A DNA stretch of 64,000 bases from Ceratothoa steindachneri (lineage: Eukaryota; Arthropoda; Malacostraca; Isopoda; Cymothoidae), in the NCBI GenBank assembly GCA_963969495.1, contig OZ018322.1:160623348-160687347 (forward strand). The letters are read 5' to 3'. A model generated the notes under the pieces. That model ran no database searches, was not told where the DNA came from, and saw nothing but the letters and a program-made list of their open reading frames with translations. Positions 1 through 9,243 of this stretch are shown in pieces. Position 1 is the first letter of the stretch. Every line of letters starts with the position of its first letter. Position numbers and translations under genes: made by a program.

Positions 1-235
1 GGGTGGTGCCCGAAAGCACCTCCAGAGAAGGGGGTGAGGGGGAGTCCCCTACACCCGTAGGCGTAGGAGAGGAGTAAGCCTGCTCTCCGGTTAAAGAATT
101 ATGGAGGGTCCCTTGCGCAAGCACAAGGGGGGGGACCTCCATTTTCTCGGTGGAGCTGCCCGAGGGCGGCTCCGTCGATTTTCTTGGGGAAGTTGGGGGT
201 TGGGTTTTTTGTTGTTTTTTTTCATTCATGGGCAT
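1..235 (-). CDS. ORF1 (gag-like) N-terminus of L0, partial at window edge
   Basis: The reading frame opens with ATG at 235-233, with a second ATG two codons later, and stays open to the window edge, about 78 codons. It encodes a lysine/glutamine-rich start followed by a serine-, threonine- and proline-rich stretch matching the N-terminal region of ORF1 in L3 (start 15428). Of the copies compared here, L0 keeps this start region clean: L1 has a stop and L4 an extra G in the same segment. The zinc-knuckle part lies outside the window. The family role is an RNA-binding coat protein for the element RNA, which is inferred here from the other copies. Confidence 0.7.
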   Translation of the reverse strand, partial: MPMNEKKQQKTQPPTSPRKSTEPPSGSSTEKMEVPPLVLAQGTLHNSLTGEQAYSSPTPTGVGDSPSPPSLEVLSGTT

Positions 236-554
236 GGTGACCCTCTTTTGATTACGGGACGCAATAGCTCATCACCTTTCGCAGTTGTCCGCACTGCGAG
301 AGGTGCTTACAAGCCCGGCAGAGCCAGGCGCCGCCATTCGGGACCACCCCTCCCGCCTGGTGGCCTGGCAGTCCTTCGGCATGGCGGCTCCACCTTGGAC
401 ACGGCGTAAAAAATATAGGTTGTGAAGAGGAGAGGAAAAGGGATGTGAGGAAGATGTGGGTGGGGATGAAGCAGGTTGTTAAAAAACCCCCATCCCGAAC
501 CGGAGCTCAGGGGTTAGGGAACAATGTCCCCTCCCCCCTCAGCCCCGATCCGGG

Positions 555-567
555 GTGGTTGGCTTGA
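555..567. repeat. Target-site duplication, left copy (L1)
   Basis: GTGGTTGGCTTGA lies directly before the T-run of L1 and is repeated at 7520-7532. Confidence 0.9.
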
Positions 568-584
568 TTTTTTTTTTTTTTTTT

Positions 585-803
585 ATAGAGCCCATCTGGC
601 AACTACCCACTTGGGCATAAGTCGCCGAAAAACACGACAGCCTAGAATTAGGCTACTTTAAAGTTAAAATATGAAAACTTAACAATCAATATAAATTTGA
701 AAAACTTAACAATCGAAGCAATCTCCGGCAGCGGGGGGAGGTCCCCCTCACCCCGGTGCAGGAGAGTGCAATCTAAAACAAAACAATAACAAAAAAAGGA
801 ACC
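585..803 (-). promoter_or_regulatory. L1 3' UTR with two short hairpins
   Basis: This is the element 3' UTR, just inside the tail. It contains an imperfect stem-loop near 597-625 (arms GGCAACT and AGTCGCC, one mismatch) and a small hairpin at about 641-654 (GCCTAGAATTAGGC). The first stem-loop recurs at the same place in L2, L3, L4 and L5. That position fits a recognition structure for the element's reverse transcriptase; the function is inferred. Confidence 0.5.
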
Positions 804-3800
804 TTAAATAAAGGGGAGAAGGCCGGCCTCCCCCAAAAAGTCAATAAGTCCACCAGTCATGGTGCACGCACTCGTCCCGAGTACAAGGGACAGGCGGTAG
901 CGACCCCGCCCATCCCGGTACCGAGACAGGTATCGTGCGCGAAGATCACCCAGACTGGGACATTCGACAAGAATATGCCGAACAGTCTGGGGCACGACGC
1001 AGTCGTTGCAATAGGGCACATGCGAGCGCTCCACCAAGTAACGATGCGTCACACGAGTGTGTCCGATTCGAAGACGACAGAAAGCAACCTGAAGCCGCCG
1101 CGGCATTGGGGGATAGGTCCATGGGAACAGTCGCGGCGCAATGGCACGCAACTTTAAGTTCCCCTCGACCGTCTCCCATCTTCTTTGCCAAGCAGTCCGA
1201 AGAGCTGCCCGTATTCCTGCCATGTAGTCGGTGTGAGGAAGAGCGAAACGCTGGTCCGGTCGCAGAGTCCTCGAGGACTCTTTGGCGCCCTCATCGGCGC
1301 GCTCATTCCCCGCAATTCCTACATGTCCATGAACCCAGCAGAAGATAATCTCGACATCTGCCCGGCTCGCCAAAACCGTGGCGTCACGGATTTCGCGAAC
1401 CAGGGGATGCGGAGATTCCAATGCCCCGAGAGCACTCAGGGCGCTTTGTGAGTCGCTATAAATCACAATCCGGTCTCCGAACCGGGCACGTCGCGTAATC
1501 TCCCGTACCGAGTGGTGTATTGCCACCAGCTCGGCCGTGAAGACAGACGCAGCGCCTGGTAGAGCCCCGCTGACTTCAAACAGAGGGGATACGGCGTGGA
1601 AGCCGACCCCCTCTTGGGACTTGGAGCCATCCGTATACACTGGCACGGTACCAGCGTGACACGATGTGTGCTCCAAAAAGATCGAACGCAATACTCCCGG
1701 CGCAGTACAAGCTTTGGGAGCAGAGGCGTGGCGACAAATAGCCAAATGTGGTACCCTCCAGGGTGGCGTCCTGGGCAGAACCAGGGGCGCCACCGGCCCG
1801 AGAGCTATATCTACCTCTCGAAGGAGTTTCCTGGCCCTAAACCCAAAGGGCTTAGGGTATGACTGGCGTCTCTCGGCGGCATAGGCACCATCGAGATCAG
1901 CTGCGGATGCAGTGAGAGCTGTTGGCGACTGGGGGAGGCGCCGGGCTCGCGCGTACAGGCGAGTGATGCACTGCACGCGGCGCAGAGCGAGTGGCATCTC
2001 CCCAGCATCGACCAACAGGCTCTCAATGGGGGAAGTGCGGAAGGCACCGGTCGCAAGGCGAAGGCCGGTGTGGTGGATCGAATCCACCTTCCGCAATAAA
2101 CGCTCGGCTGCGGATGCATAAAACTCGCATCCGTAGTCGAGCTTCGAGCGAACAAGGGATCGATAAAAAAGTAAGGCGGTAGCCCTATCAGCGCCCCAAG
2201 CGCTGAACGTCACGGAACGGAGAATGTCCATGGCGCGGGTACAAGAGACCCTAAGGCTGCGAATGTGAGCCTCGCAGGTGAGGCGTCGGTCGAATACAAG
2301 ACCAAGGAAACGGTGCGACTCAACCACATCCAGGCGCACCCCATTAAGAAACAAATCTGGGTCGGGGTGAAGCCGTGGATGGCGGCAGAAGTGCACCACC
2401 TTAGTCTTGGCCAAAGAAAACCGAAACCTGTGCGCTTCGGCATAGCGAGAGACGCGGTTCAATGCCTGTTGGAGTCGGCGCTCCAAAGGTGGCATCTGGG
2501 CCGCGCCAAAAGAGATCGAAAGGTCGTCCACGTAGAGCGTAGCAAGAACATCTTCCGGCAGCACCGAGGTGATGCCGTTGATGCTCAGGGCAAAGAGTGT
2601 GACACTGAGGACACTTCCCTGCGGGACACCCTCTTCCTGCTCCTTTGGGCCGGAGAGGGCTCCCCCCACCCGTACGCGGAATCGACGATCTCGCAAAAAT
2701 TCAGATATAAACATTGGGAGGCGTCCCCTCGCCCCCATCGTGTGGAGAGTCTCCATGATACCGTATCGCCATGCGGTATCATAGGCTTTCTCCAGATCAA
2801 AAAACACCGTGGCGTAGTGCTGTCTACGAAGGAAAGCCTCGCAGACGGCATTTTCCAGTCGGAGCAGAGCATCCGACGTGGAGTGGAACTTACGGAAGCC
2901 GCACTGTGCAGAAGACAGATGGCCTCCGCTGTCCAGGAAATAGGCTAATCTAACATTTACCAATTTCTCCATCAACTTGCACACGCAAGAGGTTAGAGAG
3001 ATTGGGCGGAAACCGGTCGGAGTAGAGTGATCTCTCCCCGGCTTGCGAAAGGCGAGCACAGTAGCGATTCGCCAGGAGTCTGGGAGGAGACCTTCCACAT
3101 AGATCCTGTTGAACAAATCTAATAGAAAGGCCATGCCTCGCTCACCCAGGTGTCGAAGCATGGCGTACGGGACATCGTCCGGACCATGGGCGGTGTCCGC
3201 GCACGAAGCGAGAGCGGAACGCAACTCACTCACAGTAAACTTGTCGTTGAAGGGTTCTCCGCCTCTGGAGGTAAAGTCCAGCCGGCGGCCTTCCGCGACA
3301 TCACGACGTGCATTGAATACTGGCGGAGCAGCATCACGGCTAGAGAATGCGGAAAAAGCGGTCGCTAAGGATTCCGCCACGGACGCGGGGTCCGAGATTG
3401 CGGTCCCATTCTCCTGGAGAACGGGAGGGGGGTCCTGCGAGAACTTGCCCCGAATCCTTTTGAGTCGCTTCCACACCTCAGCTAAAGGGGTCTCCCGTTA
3501 AGTGAAGACACGTATGCCCGCGAAGAAGAGCGGCGGGCGTGCTTCGAAATATACCGGAACCTAGCCCTAGCCCGACGAAATTCAGCGACGGTGAAATCGT
3601 TCGGGCGGCGCTTATAGCGCATGTAGGCATAACGCTTCTGTTTGAGGGCCGTCTCACACTCGGCCGACCACCATGGGAGTGGTCGGCGTGCAAAACGGCC
3701 AGACGTCCTAGGAATAGTAGTCAGGCCCACGGCGATGAGGTTGCCGGAGAAGAACTCAACGGCCTCATCTACCGACCTAAACTCCTCGACTGAGATAGAG

Positions 3801-4662
3801 AATTCAGTCATTTCCTGAAATGCAGGCCACAGCGCCCGCGCCAAGCACCACCGAGGTGGTCTCTCAGGCGGCAGTTGCCCTGAAAATGATATTTGAATGG
3901 GAAAGTGATCACTACCATGGAGGTCATCGACCACCCCCCAATCAAAATCAGGCTGTGCATCCGAAGAGCACAAAGATAGGTCAAGGCAAGAAAATGAAGC
4001 GGTTCTCGGACAGTGATGCGTAAACTCATCCACGTTTAGGACACCCATCTCAAGCTCTTCGATCAGATCGGCAAGGACTTGTCCCCTGGGATTTATGGAG
4101 TAATCTCCCCAGAGAGGATGCCTGCCGTTCAGATCTCCAAGCAAGAGATAGGGCCTCGGCAACCGTGCCACGACGCGGCGTAAGTCCCCCGCGTCGAAGT
4201 CAGCTGACGGTGGAATGTACGCAGAAATGATAGTATACCTCCTATCCAGGTGCAGCTGCACAGCCACTGCCTGAAGGGAGGTATCTAAAGAGAAAGGAAG
4301 AACGGAGACATCATGCCGGGTGTAAACTGCGACACCCCAGCCCGGCCATCCCGCGGTGTTGGGGTCGCAAGACCCTTATACCCCGGGAGGGCAGGGAGGG
4401 GGCACGCACCTAGCATGGTCTCCTGCAAAAAAATAGCTAACGGGGAAAGGGACGAGACGATCCTCCGCAGCTCCTCCCAGTTGGCCCGGAGTCCACGGCA
4501 ATTCCATTGAAGGAATATGCCCTCCAGGCCTAGCTTGGAGGAGACGCGGGGGCCCTCCTCGAATTGAAGACCCTCACGGGAATGGCCGTACGCTTCCCGG
4601 GGGCAGAACCCCGGGCGCTGTTGGCCGGACAAAGCGCTGAAGGCGCTGTCGCCTCCGAGGAC
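804..4662 (-). pseudogene. ORF2 of L1: APE endonuclease, reverse transcriptase, RNase H; two frameshifts
   Basis: ORF2 encodes the enzyme that nicks target DNA and copies the element RNA into it. The endonuclease comes first (about codons 50-255) with LQWNCRG, LQET, GDLNGRH and GSDHFP motifs. The reverse transcriptase follows, with YVDD at 2523-2534 (about codon 711), then RNase H starting with TDGS near 1623-1634 (about codon 1010), then a C-terminal CX2CX7HX4C cluster near 960-1018. The frame opens after a TAA at 4663-4665 but has no ATG until 4416, inside the endonuclease. A frameshift near 4330-4345 splits the endonuclease, and a one-base loss near 3485-3495 separates it from the 890-codon RT-RNase H frame (804-3476). 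RNase H plus the terminal CCHC place the family in the I/R1-like superfamily of LINEs; the exact clade needs a tree. Confidence 0.9.
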
Positions 4663-6987
4663 TTATTGGGGGAGGTTGGGCTCGCCATGCGAGTCTTTTC
4701 CTCCCTCCGCCTCGAAACCTTAGGCGGGCGTTGCGGCATCGGAGGCGGGGGGCCCTCTTTTCGAGGAACCACCGTCTCCGAGCAACTCGCTCCTCCTCGG
4801 GGCGTGGGCGAAGGAGCCGAAGCTCCTTTGTTGCTGTCCTCCTTTCGGGGGACAGCTTTAGGAACTCCGCAAGATGGCCTAGCGACCATCTACAGGGGTG
4901 TTGCCTCCTGTGAGTCTAACGACTCGGTGGAGGCGCGTGGCCGTTTCACCTTACGGGAAACGGTCACGCTGGGGGAGGAGGGGGGAGCCCTGGTTTTAGC
5001 CGGGGCAGGGTATGAACCCTTTTTGCCGCCAGCTTTACCAGGGGAGCGCCCGGGTTGGGTAGAGCCCGCAGAAGGGCTCCGAATGGGCGCGGAAACAACC
5101 GTGCTCGTTGGCCTGGATGGGCCAGGAGCAGAGGGTGCCTTCCTAACTATTGAGGCATATGACGTCCCAGGCAGAGCCGGGCGCGCCAAAACCAAGTCCT
5201 TTGCCTCGCGGAATGAGAGTCGATCCTGGGCCTGAACGGCCAGGATTTCTTTCTCAAGGAGATATGCACCACATTGCTTCGAAGAAGCAGGGTGCGGCTC
5301 TCCGCAATTGACACACTTGGCCACACACGATTTGGACTTATCGTGTGCGACCTTGGAGCAATTTACACAGACTTCGGGTGACCCCGGCTTTGCACGTCTA
5401 CATGAGCGATTCGTATGGCCGAAGCGGTGACAGTAATAGCACCGCCGCGGCAGTGGCACGAATGCCTTCACGCGGTAGCGGTACCAACCGGCACGCACCG
5501 ACTCAGGAAGCTTGTCACAGTCGAACGTGACGAAGAGTGTAGGGGTGGGTCTCGAGGCCCCTCCCTGTTTTCTCATCACACGTTCGACCCTGACCGCCCC
5601 ATGGTCGGCCAGCTCTAAGGTGATGTCCTCAATGGAGTAGTCAACGAGTTCCCTCGCATAAACTACTCCTTTTACAAAGTTCATGGTAGAGTGCGGCGTC
5701 ACACTCACCGGGGTGCCATGAAGTGTCCGAAGAGCACTAATCTTGGCCGCCTCTGCGGGATTCGCCGCATTCGCCAGAAGGCTCCCGTCCGAGAAACGGG
5801 TTACCTTCGGCTCTCTACCAATTGCACTAGCTAATCCTCTCCTCTGATGGATCATGTTGCCCTTGGACAACATGGTGCCATCAGTGGAGCGAATAACGAG
5901 GAAGCGTTTGAAGCCAGCGGGCTCGAAAACGCCAGGTAACCTCTGAATCAGGGGCCCCGATGTCAGCGAGGCTCCGCCCTGTGCATTCTTGGTCTTAGTC
6001 GTAGTCATGGGCTCCGCACACGAGGGGGTAGAGGGGCCGGATGTGCCGATCTTGGCTTGGTCGCCTACCAAAGTGGCAGCAGACCCATCCGTCCCCGCAG
6101 CCCCCGCGGATGGAGAGGAGCCCCGAGTCTTCTTCGTCTTTTGAGTCTTTTTAGTCTTTTTCTTTTTAGGAGAGGAGGGCGGGGAATGAACCCGCTTTTC
6201 ACCTCCGCCGGCAGAAGTCCCCAGGCCAGATGGACCAGCCTCAGCCAGGTCCCTCTCCGAAATGGTGAAGGTCCTGGTTGTCGTAGGGGCACCTGTCGGA
6301 GGAGATCCCTCCCCTCCTTCTACTGCCTCGGAGCCCTCAGCCATTTGAGGAGGACCTTGCATAGGGGCGGATTCGGGTTCGGTGCTTGGCGCCGAGCCCG
6401 AATTCCCCCCCCATGGAAGGCCCTACCGTCTGGGGCTGGGTCTCCTCAAGGACCATGTCTATCACAGGAGGGGCCTCCAGTTGGCCATCCCCTCCCAGGA
6501 CATCGCAGGTCCCCTTGGCAGTATTGTCACTAGTCAGGTGGTGTGGGGAGGCACAGGCCTTGACCCCAGCAAGGTTCAAAATTCTTGCCAGCAGGTCTTT
6601 TGAGGGAAGCGACCGAAGGGGCCTGGCTTCCCTCTCCCCCCTAAGGGGGTTTGCCCTACCGAGCCGCTTGCACGAGGGGCGGTCGGCAATGGGCTGCCTG
6701 CTGGCTTTCTTGGCAGTCCCCTTAGAAAGCAAAGGAGGGACTGCCGCTGGAGATAGGGAGGTGCCCGAAAGCACCTCCAGAGAAGGGGGTGAGGGGGAGT
6801 CCCCTACACCCGTAGGCGTAGGAGAGGAGTAAGCCTCCTCTCCGGTTAAAGAATTATGGAGGGTCCCTTGCGCAAGCACAAGGGGGGGGACCTACATTTT
6901 CTCGGTGGAGCTGCCCGAGGGCGGGTCCGTAGATGTTTTTGGGGAAGTTGGGGGTTGGGGTTTTTGTTTTTTTTCATACATGGGCAT
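4530..6987 (-). pseudogene. ORF1 (gag-like, three CCHC zinc knuckles) of L1; two stops and a frameshift
   Basis: ORF1 is the nucleic-acid-binding structural protein of the element, about 818 codons from ATG at 6987 to TAG at 4530. It starts with a proline/serine-rich half and has a lysine-rich, nuclear-localisation-like stretch at about codons 271-286. Three zinc knuckles follow at about codons 515-572 (5270-5442): CX2CX4HX4C, CX2CX4HX5C and CX2CX3HX6C. A basic, proline-rich tail ends the protein. L1 has a TAG early in the frame (6890-6897 region) where L0 and L4 have GAG, a C-run of 8 instead of 7 near 6405-6412 that shifts the frame, and a TAG at the end of the 4890-6362 frame where other copies have AAG. 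The last 133 nt overlap the ORF2 frame. Confidence 0.88.
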
Positions 6988-7519
6988 GGTGACCCTCTTT
7001 TGATTACGGGACGCAATAGCTCATCACCTCTCGCAGTTGCCCGCACTGCGAGAGGTGCTTACAAGCCCGGCAGAGCCAGGCGCCGCCATTCGGGACCACC
7101 CCTCCCGCCTGGTGGCCTGGCAGTCCTTCGGCATGGCGGCTCCACCTTGGACACGGCGTAAAAAATATAGGTTGTGAAGAGGAGAGGAAAAGGGATGTGA
7201 GGAAGATGTGGGTGGGGATGAAGCAGGTTGTTAAAAAAAACCCATCCCGAACCGGAGCTGAGGGGTTAGGGAACAATGTCCCCTCCCCCCCTCAGCCCCG
7301 ATCCGGGGTAGGTGGCTTGAGACGAAGGTCAGCATTCTACCCTTTGAAATTAGAGGCTGACCAGAGAAAGTTGTGGGAGAGGTTGTATGAAAAGCGACGA
7401 GGTAGGGGAGAAATCGGGCTATCTGAAGGAAGGAAGAGAGGCTAAGCTGGGGCCGGACGGAGCGCTGGATCCCGTCAGCATGGCGGCCAGGATGGCAAAT
7501 CGCCGCGCCCCTTACGGGG
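6988..7519 (-). promoter_or_regulatory. L1 5' UTR
   Basis: This is the 5' untranslated region, ending at the conserved terminus. The matching region is present in L0, L3, L4 and L5. LINE 5' UTRs commonly carry an internal promoter; I see no clear core motif here, so promoter activity is inferred only from position. Confidence 0.5.
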
Positions 7520-7532
7520 GTGGTTGGCTTGA
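7520..7532. repeat. Target-site duplication, right copy (L1)
   Basis: GTGGTTGGCTTGA, identical to 555-567. The L0 5' UTR continues from 7533. Confidence 0.9.
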
Positions 7533-7731
7533 GAAGAAGGTCAGCATTCTACCCTGTGAAATTAGAGGCTGACCAGAGAAAGATGTGGGAGAGGTTGTAT
7601 GAAAAGCAACGAGGTAGGGGAGAAATCGGGCTATCTGAAGGAAGGAAGAGAGGCTAAGCTGGGGCCGGACGGAGTGCTGGATCCCGTCAGCACGGCGGCC
7701 AGGATGGCAAATCGCCGCGCCCCTTACGGGG
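7533..7731 (-). mobile_element. L0 5' UTR, right part, to the 5' end of the element
   Basis: This continues the L0 5' UTR beyond the L1 insertion and ends in the same CCTTACGGGG terminus as the other copies, so L0 was probably full length at its 5' end. Its sequence is nearly identical to the 5' UTR of L1 and L4. Confidence 0.85.
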
Positions 7732-7778
7732 AGTAGTACGAAGAGCTGCCCGTATTCCTGCCATGTAGTCAGTGTTTG
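7732..7778 (-). pseudogene. 47-bp scrap of an ORF2 RNase H region (copy LX)
   Basis: These 47 bases match the ORF2 segment at about 1191-1237 of L1 with a few mismatches. They lie between the 5' end of L0 and the poly(A)-derived T-run of L2. The simplest reading is that an older copy (LX) was hit by both L0 and L2. The rest of LX is not visible in the window. Confidence 0.6.
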
Positions 7779-9056
7779 TTTTTTTTTTAAAAAAGGGGCT
7801 ATCTGGCGACTGCCGACTTAGGCATTAGTCGCCGTAAGCAAACAGCCTAGTTCTAGGCTACTTTAAAAATTAAACAGGAAACAATAAAAAGAGATAACAA
7901 TAACAATAAAAAAGCAATAACAAAAACAATAACAAAAACAACAACAACAATTAAACTGAGTTAAATGAAAGGGAGAAGGCCAGCCTCCCCAAAAAAGTCA
8001 ATAATTCCACTAGTCATGGTGCACGCACTCGTCCCGCGTACAAGGGACAGGCGGTAGCGACCCCGCCCATCACGGTACCGGGACAGGTATCGTGCGCGAA
8101 GATCACCCAGACTGGGACATTCGACAAGAATGTGCCGAACAGTCTGGGGGACGACGCATTCGTTGCAATAGGGCGCAGGCGAGCGCTCCATCAAGTAGCG
8201 ATGCGTCACACGAGTGTGTCCGATTCGAAGACGACAGAAAGCAACCTGAAGCCGCCGCGGCATTGGGGGATAGGTCCATGGGAACAGTCGCGGCGCAATG
8301 GCACGCAACTTTAAGTTCCCTTCGACCGTCTCCCATCTTCTTTGCCAAGCAGTCCGAAGAGCTTCCCGTACTCCTGCCATGTAGTCGGTGTGAGGAAGAG
8401 CGAAACGCTGGTCCGGTCGCACAGTCCTCGCGGACTCTTTGGCGCCCTCATCGGCGCGCTCATTCCCCGCAATTCCCACATGTCCAGGAACCCAGCAGAA
8501 GATAATCTCGACATCTGCCCGGCTCGCCAAAACCGTGGCGTCACGGATATCGCGAACCAGGGGATGCGGAGATTCCAATGCCCCGAGAGCACTCAGGGCG
8601 CTTTGTGAGCCGCTATAGATCACAATCCGGTCTCCGAACCGGGCACGTCGCGTAATCTCCCGTACCGAGTGGTGTATTGCCACCAGCTCGGCCGTGAAGA
8701 CAGACGCAGCGCCTGGTAGAGCCCCGCTGACTTCAAACAGAGGGGATACGGCGTGGAAGCCGACCCCCTCTTGGGACTTGGAGCCATCCGTATACACTGG
8801 CACGGTACCAGCGTGACACGATGTGTGCTCCAAAAGGGTCGAACGCAATACTCCCGGCGCAGTACAAGCTTTGGGAGCAGAGGCGTAGCGACAAATAGCC
8901 AAATGTGGTACCCTCCAGGGTGGCGTCCTGGGCAAAACCAGGGGCTCCACCGGCCCGAGAGCTATATCTACCTCTCGAAGGAGTTTCCTGGCCCTAAACC
9001 CAAAGGGCTTAGGGTATGACTGGCGTCTCTCGGCGGCATAGGCACCATCGAGATCA
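7779..9056 (-). mobile_element. Non-LTR retrotransposon copy L2, 3' part only
   Basis: This is the 3' end of a second-subfamily copy. It starts with a 10-base T-run at 7779-7788, then a 3' UTR with the GGCGACT/AGTCGCC hairpin and an AACAAT-rich tract, then the RNase H end of ORF2. It stops abruptly at 9056, in ORF2 sequence, where the T-run of L3 begins. L2 and L3 share a 3' UTR type that differs from that of L1 and L4. Confidence 0.85.
7961..9056 (-). pseudogene. ORF2 C-terminus of L2 (RNase H and CCHC tail), 5' truncated
   Basis: An open frame covers the last 330 or so codons of ORF2 (stop at 7961). It contains the RNase H start TDGS, the AELVAI block, the segment GHVGIAGNERADEGAKE and the terminal cysteine/histidine cluster. 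The second RNase H acidic motif reads YSGSQ in place of the YSDSQ found in L1 and L4, so a probable catalytic aspartate is lost. The endonuclease and reverse transcriptase are absent because the copy is cut at L3. Confidence 0.85.
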
Positions 9057-9243
9057 TTTTTTTTTTTTTTTTAATTAAGGGGCTATCTGGCGACTGCCGA
9101 CTAAGGCATAAGTTGCCGTAAACAAACAGCCTAATTTAGGCTACTTTAAAAAATTAAACAGAAAACAATAAAAAGAAATAACAATAACAATAACAAAGCA
9201 ATAACAAAACAATTACAAAAACAACATCAACAATTAAATCGCG

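Larger units (their letters stand above)
1..567 (-). mobile_element. Non-LTR retrotransposon copy L0, left part (5' UTR and start of ORF1)
   Basis: This is the 5' portion of a LINE-like element on the minus strand; the rest of the element lies beyond the left window edge. It is recognised by near identity to the 5' ends of L1 and L4, including the AGCCCCGATCCGGGG segment. Its 5' UTR is cut at 567 by L1 and resumes at 7533, running to the family's usual 5' end (CCTTACGGGG) at 7731. The 13 bases at 555-567 are repeated at 7520-7532, so L0 was the insertion target. Confidence 0.85.
568..7519 (-). mobile_element. Non-LTR retrotransposon copy L1, full length, nested in L0
   Basis: This is a full-length minus-strand LINE-like element of about 6.95 kb. 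Its left end is a 17-base T-run (568-584), the complement of a poly(A) tail. Its right end is the family 5' terminus CCTTACGGGG. It is bounded by a direct repeat, GTGGTTGGCTTGA, at 555-567 and 7520-7532; the first G is ambiguous because the element also ends in G. That repeat is the mark of target-primed reverse transcription. Removing L1 joins the two halves of the L0 5' UTR without a gap. L1 is very similar to L4, including its 3' UTR, so both belong to one young subfamily. ORF1 and ORF2 both carry disabling lesions. Confidence 0.92.

Noticed and set aside
935..1451. Plus-strand frames of 80-230 codons opposite LINE ORF2 that recur in each copy
   Set aside because: They are antisense shadows of conserved ORF2 sequence in GC-rich DNA. 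They recur because the element recurs and show no protein features of their own.
7320..7731. Tandem duplication of the LINE 5' UTR as a regulatory array
   Set aside because: The second unit is the L0 5' UTR. It joins exactly to 555-567 across the L1 target-site duplication, so nesting explains it better.
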